Assembly (NCBI RefSeq): GCF_963676685.1
Contig: NC_092350.1
Location: 8,731,486-8,795,485 of the forward strand
Length of the DNA stretch: 64,000 nt
Direction: 5' to 3'
From: Mytilus edulis
Lineage: Eukaryota; Mollusca; Bivalvia; Mytilida; Mytilidae
Both the position numbers and the translations under genes were made by a program. Under the pieces are notes generated by a model. That model ran no database searches. It saw nothing but the letters and a program-made list of their open reading frames with translations, and was not told the origin of the DNA. Positions 13,301 through 25,300 of this stretch are shown here, piece after piece (within the stretch, counting starts at the first letter, position 1; each line of letters starts with the position of its first letter).

Positions 13301-16300
13301 CAAGCAAACATGACACATCTTCTGACTACAATTCCCAAACGATTACAAGATATTTCTTTTTACTTTCTATTTAGAAATATGATTGATTAACATTTTCATA
13401 AGATACATGTGAATCGATTTTATTTTGTATTGCAAAATAAAAGATATAGAAAAACTCAGGTATCTTATTTACAAAATGATAAAACCAAGGAAACATTTAT
13501 ATATAATAAGGACAAATAGTGTGCGTATCATGCATGCCTTAATCATTTCTTGTTTTAAAATGTTTATCAGTCAACCATTTTGCGAGAATAGGTGTTAAAA
13601 CAAGAAATGCTATTATTTGATAGGAAGAATGTTCAGAATGACATTACTCACAACAAAAAACGTGTCATGTCCACTGTGATTGAATGCGTTTATTTGTTTT
13701 AAATTCTAAGTCGATATTTATAATTCGTCGAGATATACTATTTCAAATTCCTATTTCATGTTCGACATTAATTTATATTACAAGATGTTAGCGGTCCTTT
13801 TCAGTACTCTTTATGCTTGAATGTAATCTTGTCATTGTATGCCCTTCGTTGGCTAGCTTTATGTTGAGTCTGTGAGTTTAGAAATGTACAAGACATTTGA
13901 AATATTTTTAGATTTTTATTGAATTTTTTCTGCAATAAAATTAAGAATGAAAATGGGGAAATGGTTTTTCCTGTGTTATAAAATAAGACATTGGACTTTT
14001 ATTCACGAAGTATCGTTATCCTTAAAATTAAGAATGGAAGCGGGAAATGTGTCAAATATAACACAACCCGACCAAAGAACAGACAACAAAGGCCAACAAT
14101 GGGTCTTCAATGCAGCGAGAACATTGTATATTTGACAAGTGATTTTAAAAATTGCTCCTTCAGGTAAATGCATTATAAGGTATAAACTAATATCTTAAAT
14201 TATTTAACAGCAAATTGCTGTTATAATTATTCCCAAAAGAAAGGCGTACAAATCTTACTTTATGTATTGGGTATAATCTCTTTGTTATATAGTTATCGAT
14301 CATTAATGTATTCATTACATTATGTCTCTGATCGCGCGTGAAATATGAATTAAATGTAAATACAAAATGTGTGTCAATTTAAACAAAAAAGAATGGTTCA
14401 TATCTTACCATCTAGCTACAACCACAAAATTAAATTTTGTTTTAAACACAATAACAATTCTTACTTCGACAGTAAGCCCTGTCAGCATAAAATCCATCAT
14501 CGCAGCCAGCACATTGATCAGGAATTGAACAGTATCCTCCACTGTTGTGCTGTGGACTTCTAGCTCCTGGTCTGTACACTATCACATCATTGTCGTAGCT
14601 TATACTACATGCATTTGGATTGATATTGCCGTCGCAAATCGCTATACAATCAAAGGAAAATTCAATTGTGCTATGGATGCATACTTCAAAGGTGTCATAT
14701 AACTGTAGGGGTATCACAATAAATAGCATCTACTTTATTGTCGTTTACTGCCTATTTGTCTATTGTACACAAGAGTACCATTTGATGAGTCACCCCTCTC
14801 CCATAAAAATAGCGAACAGTTTGCCTTAGTGTATAAGCCTTGTCTTATAATTATAATCCATAGTGCGTGCAGCGCACAGTATCTCAACTATCAGTAATAT
14901 GTATTGCATTCTTAGTATTTTAAATAGCGTTGTAATACTTAGTTATTTCAAATTTCCATTGAAGTTTTTTCTGTGTTTCCCGATGCTAAATAGCCATGCT
15001 TTTTCTTATATAATTAAGTTTTACATTATGTGTTCGAATACATTATACTTATCCTTAAGCTATTTTCAATGTTAAAAACTTACGGTATGGACATTCATAT
15101 CCATTGCTTCTGTAACCCGGACAGCATGTCAGGTATGAATAACGTACACTCCTGAAACAAAGTTCATTGAAATATGTTCCATCCATACCTTTTGATCTGT
15201 CATTGCGGCAGTGGTATAGAAATAAAGATGATGAACTTCATTTCCTGCTTCCATCTGTATTTCTTTAAAAGCATGTTAATGCATATTATACATTCATTTG
15301 TAAGCTAATGATAGTTTTTTAAGGGGCCAGTTGTTTTACAATGTAATAAGATATTGTTGCTTCCATGTCGAGTGAAACAGAATTAATTTTATAACAGTCC
15401 GATATAGGTTTGATTTACCTTGTGATAACAATAAACGACTTTTTAATTTTGTAAAAATACCTGTATTTTGTACAAGATGACCAGCCCAAAAATCCACAAT
15501 CTGTATAGTACTTATGTTGGCGATATGTATAATATTTGCAGACATGACTTCTAAAATGAAATTATATATTAAAAGAAAAATATTTAATAAAGATATTCGA
15601 CACCAGTAAGGTGTATATTTTAAACTTATATAATATCTCATGTCTTTATGAACATATTAAAATCCCTTTTTGACGTCAAAATTCAGACAATCCTGAAAAT
15701 GTGAGCATATGCACTTGTTTTGAACACATATACATATAGGCCAGAGAACAGAGTTATTTCGAAGTGCATTTCTTTAAGACAATAAATGAACACAATTTTA
15801 AAAAATAATCCCACCCTCGCTTTATCAACTATATTTTTAAAGTGTGTTTTACTAATATTGGGACAAATCATATCAAAATTATAGAAAACCTCATCAGCTC
15901 TAACTCAAAATATGGACAATGTTATGTTTATGTGGTCTAGTATTTTTTTGACCGCTTCCGAAATAACAATTTATTATTCTTAGGATTTTCTTATCCCAGG
16001 CACATAACCTTAGCCGTATTTGGCACTACTTTTTGGAATTTTTGGTCATCAATGCTTTTGATGCAAACAATAAAATTGATAAATAGCATATATCATACAA
16101 ACCTGATGATTTCTTATCAGAAGGAATCTATCTCTTTATAAACATAATAATAAATTATGTGATATGATAATTGCAGGACATTAATGAAACCAATATATTT
16201 CGATATGGTTCCGAACATGAACCTTGCAATGTTCTATGAAAACAATGATACTAATTGTGAGAAGATGAAGAGGGAAGCCGTGGATGTTCACGGTGGGTAT

Positions 16301-19300
16301 GGTTGTCCTGCGAGAGAACGTTCTGTGCTGGTGATTTGGTCCTGTCAGGTGCTGGTGGGTCCTGATTCTGTGCTTGTGGGTTTGTTTACATTGTATCAGA
16401 ACGGCAATAAAACGACTGTTTTGTTGCTTAATTTTTCTCTGATGCGTCATAAGTACCATGCAAAGTATATTACAACAGTATTATATTGCAAAAGTCGTGT
16501 AAGTTCGTTAAACGGAATTGTCCTGACGCTGTGCTGGTGATAAGAAAAACGGTCCTGGTTCTGTGCTCCTATATCCTGGTTCTGTGCCTTTATATTTTAT
16601 AGTTAAAAGTGGCACATATTCAAGATCATTGATGCTGTACTGTTATTGGCTAATTAACTGTTGTCTGCTTTCTTAAAATTGACATTGATGGGAATCTGTT
16701 TACTGTTATTATGAGAGAAAAAATACCCCTATTTTTAATTTTTTTTTTTTTTTCAGATTAACTGTAATCTTATTTATTGGCCTGTTGGAACCCTTCTTGC
16801 CCCCTTTTAAGATAATAAAATATGTTTACGATTTTCGGGATTACGATCATTTTGCAAGATCACCAAAATACGTTGTAATTTATTCAATACTTATATAAAG
16901 TAGATGATGTGGTATGTTTGTTGTCAATGGAAAAATTTTCATAAGAAACCAAAGAAAGTATGTGTTAACAACCATACGTCATCGTACGACCTTCAACAAT
17001 AACCCATAAAATAAAAATGTAAAAGGTTTTGCATAAAAATGGAGAGCAAAAATATAGAACAAAGGACTTTCTGAGCGTTTGAATCATATGGCAGCTTAAA
17101 ACACATTTGTATGTGAACAATTTAGTGTTGACTATAATAATGACAATAGTATTGCGGGTTTGTTTGTTTGTTTTTTTTTGGGGGGGGTGGGGGGATGGGG
17201 GATAAGTTAGAGCGAGGTTACAGTGAAAGTTTTAAGCTTGGAATAGTTTCCCGTAAGATTTAAAAGTTGTATTTTAAAAGAAAAATGTATCTTAAAGCTA
17301 TTAAGAATCACTTGCTGTATCTGTAAGATTTTTTCTAACATAATTTTTTTGTCTGAACGGTTATCAGGTATTTTTTTTCGAATGTTCGATAGAACACTAA
17401 AAAAAATTCACTATTTTATGAAAGGGCAGACTAGAATATGTCAATTTCAAAAATTAAAATATCTCGTAGCTTCATACTACCAATTGAGTATAAAACAAGT
17501 ATATAAGTTTAAAAAAGAAATTCTTAGATTAAACTTAACTTTAAAAGGTCATAACAGTTTAAAACAATACAAATCTACACACACAAAAAACTGGCTTAAT
17601 TTCAACTGGCTATCAACCCGAATCGCTATAAGATCATACATAAGCTCACCTGTTTCGAGGTTAGCTTGCTTGTTAGCTAAACCTTGAAGTCATTTTTAGG
17701 TAAGGTATACTAACCTCCTTTCGAAGTAGCCTGGTCCTACAAACAGAAAGATGTGTCATTTGTCGGACTAGTCTACTCTTAAAGTATGGTAGATATAGGA
17801 AGATGTGGTGTGAGTGCCAATGAGACAACTCTCCATACAAATAACAATTTAAAAAGTAAACCATTATAGGTTAAAGTATGGCCTTCAACACGGAGCCTTG
17901 GCTCACACCGAACAACAAGCTATAAAGGGCCCCAAAATTACTAGTGTAAAACCATTCAAACGGGAAAACCAACGGTCTAATCTATATAAACAAAACGAGA
18001 AACGAGAAACACGTATATATTACATAAACAAACGACAACTACTGTACATCAGATTCCCGACTTAGGACAGGTGCAAACATTTGCAGCGGGATTAAACGTT
18101 TTAATGGATCCAAACCTTCTCCCTTTTTCTGAAACAATAGCATAACATCATAACAAAGAAAAACATACGATAAAATATCAATTGGCGGACTTAATTCAAT
18201 CAAAAAACGTATGATTAAACAATGAACGAATAAATTTGATCTGCGATATCTGAATACAAATGCATTTAATTAAATATTAGAGACAAACATTCATAACCAA
18301 AAAGCTAACAAACAAATTCAAACACAGGACATGACTGAGAAATATTTAACCAATCAATGTTCACTTAAGAAAAAAACCGGTTTTTTTATAATCTTGAAGT
18401 TTATACAAATGTTGTAAGAATAAGTGAAAAATTGAAGATATTACAAATAATGAAAGCTGGTGTACAGACAAGATCCATATAAATAAAAAATAACAAAAAA
18501 GCATTATAAACAGTATCAACAGGTCGAATAAACAAGAAAATACGATTTGAGAGTACTCGCAGTTACTGACAGCTAGTTAAAAGCCAAAACCAATAAATAA
18601 TAAAAAATCATGCATCAGAGACTAAAATCGACTAAAACACATCACAGGGATTTAGTATTTTAACGTCATTAATAGTCAAAGAAGACATGACTTGTGCAAT
18701 GCCAAAAATAAATGTATCGACAGGTAGTAGTATAGTGAATAGTTTACATAACCTAACAATGACTTTTCTGTTCAGCAAGCAAGATAACCAAAGATATTCC
18801 CTTTGTCTACACACTCATTGAAATCGGCTTTAATATTGCAAAAGTTCAAGCAATTAGGGCAAAACTTACCGAGTAAAAAATATCAAAAGGCCAATGTCTA
18901 TCTACCTTCCACATTTCAGAAAATTCAGATCAGATAACGAAACTGGGTCCAGCAACATTTATAAGCAATTTAAGATTTTGACCCTCACAGTTTCCATTCA
19001 CCACAAATATTCTCGTTACAACGAATCATTTTAAATACAAAAATACCAGTTGCAGCCTTTTTTTTATCTATTAATATATATATACGGATAAAGTTATGAA
19101 AGGCAGCAGGGTCACCAGGGCGAGGAGTCCATGTCATCTGAAATAAATGCTAAGCATAGATCTAGAAAGCGACAGATAATCATGACATTAAAAAAACTCT
19201 CTTCTTTTTGACTTTTTCGAACAAATTGACACATAAAATGAATTATATAGTATTGTGGAATTTTTAACTTGTGTTCAATTCATTGGTTACACCTTTTACT

Positions 19301-22300
19301 AGGATAACAATCCTGTCAAGTATGAGCTGGGTAAAATATTTCAGAAAAGAAGATGGAAATTTGAAAGTTTCCGTGGGTCAGGTGCAACAGCATACGAACA
19401 GCTAACATGTCTCATCAGGGTGGAAGCTAAAAAATCCACGAAAATTTGATTTAAAACCTTTATTGTTCCAACAAGTTATTGAGATTTTGTTAAGGATTTA
19501 TCCATCTACGACAACAAGAAATTTTCTTTTAGAATTTACAGCTCTTCTATAAATATATGCAAAGCAAACTATTGATCAAATTGCTTGCTATGATTGTTTG
19601 GATGTTTGTAAACGACAGGTAAGTAGTCTGTTTACTATATTCTAGAATTTGTTTGGACAATAAACATTAACTTCAATTCCTGTCAGTTTGTATTTGTCCA
19701 ATCAAATCCCAGTATGTATTGAAACTCCGCCTACCTATTGTTTGAAAACATCCACGCAAACATAGCAAGCAAGTCAATCAAAGTTTATTTTTGCATGCTT
19801 TTATAGAAGATCTGTACTATATAATGCAAAGAAGCGTACAAGTCTTTCGCCAAAAAATACCATCAATTTCTTTTTGTCCTATGAAAACGTCCGTACCATT
19901 TCCTTCCATTCATGATCATTAAATTGAACTGTAAAATATTTCTTGGTACCTTCTTAATTCCTTTATAAGTCTTATGTAAACATAAATATGACAATAACTG
20001 TAGTGAGCACAAGATTCACTGCATACTGTTAAAGTTCTGCTTCATCAAACATTAAAATGTGAACTTAAGTTTTGAGACTTTTTTAATCGACACGATTGGG
20101 ATTTTTGTATATGAGAACATGGTTTTTCTATTAGTTGAAAATGCAGCTTTGAACTAGCTTTCAGTACCTGCGAGCATTCGTTGTTCAATGATGTGTGTCT
20201 TTGTGTTATTAATGTGATAGATTGTTGTGTTGGTACACCACTGTAACAATGAAGGAGGAAATGAGGAGGGTTGGTTGGGTGGAAGTGGGAAGGGGGTGCG
20301 GAGCGCTAACAAACATGTCTATGCGACATGGGCTTTGATCATTGTTGAAGCATCAATGTAAGGGGCATTTAATATCTTAATAAAACTATTCTTATTTTAG
20401 ATACTATATATTGTTATCTGATATTGGACGAAAGATGTTGCCCTTTTATGTAATTATGTAATACAAGTTACGATCATATTATTAAACAGCCAAATGGATG
20501 CACAGGAGCTAAAATAGGAGTCATAGATCCTATTGACAGCAATTATCTGCCCAAATTTATTGATTTTGTAACATTTGTTTCAAATATGACCAACTTCTTA
20601 CCCAAAATCACCAGCACCGTATCAGGACCCACCAGCACAATGACAGGACCCACCAGCACAGTATCAGGACATGAATAAATTGAGAAAATGCTAAATTTTA
20701 ATAAATTGCAATGTTTTTTCACAAAATAGTTTTGTCGTGTGGATTGCGGTATAGAAAGTAGACTCTATGAGCATTTTTGTTTTATTTTTTCAGTTCTAGA
20801 TTTTCTGAAAATGAGCATTTTTGTGTTACGCTTACTGAAACAGTTTAGAGGGTCAACTTTTTAATGGTTTACATATGAACCCATAAGAAACAAAATTGAA
20901 AAATCTCAACTGTTTTCTTCCATCTTTTATGAGTGAAAACGTCAAAAATCATTATTTTCGTCTTTGTTTACATTTTTTCATTGATCACCAGCACCCGTCA
21001 GGACCGAATCACCGGCACAGAACGTTACCATACCCACCGTGATGTTGGGTTTCGCTTTATTTTAATCTTTGTTTGGCTTTCTTTGCTATGTTGACCTGAA
21101 ACGTTACGCACGCTGTTCCTACAACCCCAAGGATTTTAAACAGAATCTTCGAAATTTCCTCCGCAAACAAAATAAGAATGTTAGCAAACACGAACCACTA
21201 TTAAAACAAATTTAATATATGTTTTAAATTATGATTTTATAGCTCTTGATCATATACTAAGTAATATATAGTATATTTGAGGATTAAAATAACAAATCTA
21301 TGTGAAAAAAAAAAACGAATGTTCAACGTTACATTTATGAAAATACTGTTTTAGCTCTTATGTATAGTTATCCTATTTAGTATTCTCTGATCTTCCTGAA
21401 ACTTGGCAGGAACAAGGACATGTGTCGGTTCTTTGTGGTGTTAAAGCCGTTATGTTGTCAAATTTTAATTGACTCGGTGGCTTAAGCTGGAATAAGAAAA
21501 ATGTCTAACGACGTTTTTCGTTAACTCAACGACTGAAAGTGAATTTTATAAGTAGATATAACAGAAAATGAATAAAAAGAGTAAGACAATAATAACATCT
21601 ACCAAAAGTACAAATATTTGCCTCATTGTTCGTGAGTTCAAATATTGCAGATTCTATAAAATCTTTTCTACACAGTCGTTTTTCAAGCGGTAGCCATTTT
21701 GTCCAAGTTGCTATTTCATTTTTTTAAAGCAGTTAACGCGTATTTTTTAACCGATAAGTTATTTATAATTGATCAAAACAAAAGTTAGATACACGAAGAG
21801 TACAAAATGCCAAGATTTTTTCTTATTAACTACATATTTGGGTCTTAAAGGAATAAAATGCTTCATCAAATTACAAAACGGTAACCAATTTGTCCGAACG
21901 TCTGAAAACGTCGAAAAATCCGAAAAATGCTAATTTCCAACGTTGTACATGTGCTAAAGTTTTTTAAAATAAATGTTCATGATGATTAGAACAATTCGTG
22001 TGGTGAAATCTGGAAAACGATGTTGATGGCTGTCGAAAAAGAAAGAATAGTGAATGTTGCTATAGACTCCGGCCGGGGACATAGCAATTTTCATTATAAT
22101 CGTTTATAGCTTTTAACAATTTTTTAAAAAGAATGGTGAAATGGAAAAAAAATCTCATTACATGAACTTTGTTCAACATTTGCAATGACAAATTGGAGAC
22201 ACCAAGACAGTCCTCTAAATGTAAAATACGAATTTTAATTTATGTTGCGGGAGAACTCCGAAATAGATCATTTAAAGTCGTCACTTCAGTAAGGTGCATT

Positions 22301-25300
22301 CATCAATATTAAAAGACTTATACAAGTCCACGGCAATTTTTAATTTGTGAACTGTCCTGCTATGCATGTTATAACTGTCGTGATGAAAGTAATTCCTGTA
22401 CTAGCGAAGCCGGAACTTTTCGTCAATATAAACTTGTTCATGAAAAGGAGGTAATTAAAAGACTATTCCAAAATAGCGACGAAAACCGTTTCATTGAATT
22501 ATTAATAAAACCCGGTATTATATTACTCGTTTTACGGACGATCCAGGAGTAGATTACTATATTTTAAAATGTATATCAGAAGTTAAACAATTTAAGCAAG
22601 CAACTTTTAGTTGACCTGGGAAATAATTCTTGAGCTAAGGTTCAAGTAATTGAAGGGGTGTATTCGAGAAATTGTGTTCCAGGGAAAATACAATTCTATT
22701 CAAATTAGTCAAGGGTAAAAATGTTTCAATTTACTTGCAAAGTGTCAGATATATTTGTATTGGGGTTGAATTAAGATATAGAAATTTTACAATGACAGAT
22801 GATATTCACCATAAAAGTTAAACATCCTATGATAAAAGTTTTGTACATTTAAACAAAAAATATTTATGGAAAACCGTATGTATACATGTACTTCCGTCCC
22901 AATTTCCCTTCCTATACATTATTTGCGACAGTACTGCATTTTTAGGTGAAATAACTTAAAGGGTAAACATTATTAAATCGATTTTCACAACTTGAGGTAA
23001 TTTATGATCAAAATGACATCACAAAAAGAACAGAACCAGAATCAACCAACAACTGTTACATATAAAAAACCAAATAAAACTTGCATAAATTAATCGAAGT
23101 CAAAAACCCTCTTTGAGGTAGCAATACACAGTTAGGAGTTTAGTTTCGCATTTTGGCCCCGGTGGATTTTTCAAATAGGAAAGTTATTGTGTAATAAAAT
23201 TCATTTTTAGAAAGCTGAGTGATAACTTAGCCTTCAAAGATGGTTTATAAGAGCATCAAGATTATTTTTTACATGTTTTATGGGCTATTTTCTGTTTGAC
23301 AATCCGTATTTTCATAGCTAGACCGGCTATCGGTCCAGAAATTAATGTAATGTTTACAAACACTTTTTTTCTACACGAACTTTTTGACGCAATTTAAAAA
23401 AAAATGAGACGAAAGACATATGATTTTCATTGGATTTGCTGAATGATGTATGTACACAGTTTCAGAAAAGGTATTACTTCAAGCGATTGAAATTCTACTT
23501 TTAGCCAAATTTTGGGGAAATATGTGACATCTTTTCCCCCCTTTTTGCAATATTTTATAACAAATAAATGCAGATTGTTGCCATGGATTTACCCAAAAGA
23601 AATTATATTTTACCATTTTGGTAAAATCTATAAGGGCAAATTTTATTATTTTTTCCTAACTGTTTATTGCTACCTGACGCCGCATTTTAAGTGTAACGTC
23701 GTGTTGTAGGAACATCGTGCACAACGTTTGAGCGTCACTGATAAGTCTTATGTAGACGAAACACGCGTCTGGCGTATTAAATTATAAGCCTGGTATCGTT
23801 ATTAACTATTAGCTTTTCGTAATTTCTATTGTATTGTTTATTTGTGTGTTTCTCTGTCCTGTATGTTCTCTCATTTATTTATAAATAAATTTTGATGTAT
23901 ATACTGTCTTCTGATTGGTTAAAAGTATTACTTTTTATTGTCAATGTTGTCAACTTTTATGGCGACACGCCCACTCTGACGTTGTATATTCATACGCCAA
24001 CATGTATGTACGTTTTTATTGTGAAAATAAATAACAAAAAAGTCCTTTGATACTTATTTTTGATAGAAATTCATTCATAATGAATGGCAATAATTTATTT
24101 TGAATTTATTGAACCATTAAATGATTTTTTGACTCTTCACATGTTCGCTTACCCTTTCGGCAAGTATAACTGATGGATATCGAAGGGAGATTATATTCGA
24201 CACATCTTAATACACGTACTTATATTAGCTATTATATTTTGACACACTTTATTTTAAGCCTTATATTTTGTACATATAATTATTCATATATCGGTTCTTC
24301 ATTATGTCTATCAAATTTATACGTTAGCTGTATGTACTTCTATTGCATTGAATCTTAATAAAAGTTTGATGAACCTGATATAAAACCAACATTTACATGT
24401 ACATACGGTATTAACATATAAACTTATTTAGATCGCGCGATCGCAGTGGTGGCTGAACTAAAACCTGTTAGTTAGGAAATAATTTCTCATTGGCTGTAAT
24501 GATCATTACAAAACCTTCATTCTGTTTAGCTGAATGTTGTTATCTTTAAATAAAAGAGTTTCCGTCCCAATTTGTTTTATGTAGCGTGTGCATATCTGTT
24601 TGAGTAGTTAGAATTCCTGCGATATCTAAAACACTGCGAAAAATACAGCTAGACCTGAATCGTCTATAGTATAGCTTGTTTTGAAATTCCAAATTTTTAA
24701 CTTGTTAATATTTTTAATGAGGTTAAAAGATATTTATCAAGAATACATTAATTGTATCTCAGATGTTTATCATATTTAGACTTAAAACTATCAATTGATA
24801 TACATCATAACATACGGAAATTTGTATTCTAATAAAGATTATTTATTATTGAGAAAGAATTTTCCATTTCTAAATATCATATGTCAGTGTAGATTTGAAA
24901 TTTGAGCAGATAAATTACGAAAAGATTGTCGCAGGTGACTTTGAAATTATTTCAATGTTTTGCCAAAAAAGCAGGAAAGGTAGGTTGCATATTTTTTATC
25001 CGGTTAACAGTGGTCAGGTTTCATTTCTCCAAAATTGTCGACTGTATAAAAGTTTAGGTTAAATAGGTGCAATAAAATTTACTTTTATACTTTATATATC
25101 CTCTACGATCAACAGGACCTCGTAAACGTATATTAACACAGCTTGCATTTTCGAAAACGTATTACTTAAACTATGTCTCTTATATTAAGAATAATAGACA
25201 TTTGCGGAAACTGTCATACGCCTACGATTAGGATTACAGTTACAGGTAACATTTAAATCTTGGGCTTTCTCAAAGTGTAAAAATAAGCCGTCGATCCCAA

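Larger units (their letters stand above)
16289..21041. mobile_element. 4.75 kb non-autonomous TIR transposon with ATGTT target duplication
   Basis: The left end CACGGTGGGTATGGT is repeated inverted at the right end, ACCATACCCACCGTG. Both ends are bordered by the direct repeat ATGTT (16284-16288 and 21042-21046). Inside each end are several copies of a GTGCTGGTGGGTCCTG-like motif, facing inward on the left (16305-16600) and reversed on the right (20600-21020). The interior holds dispersed repeats (17785-18620, 20140-20420) and G-rich runs, and I see no transposase frame. The superfamily is not assigned. It lies in the first intron of the EMI/EGF gene. Confidence 0.8.

Noticed and set aside
17160-17200. 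G-run that could be a quadruplex regulator
   Set aside because: It is a simple poly(T)/poly(G) tract inside a transposon with no adjacent gene; nothing supports a role.
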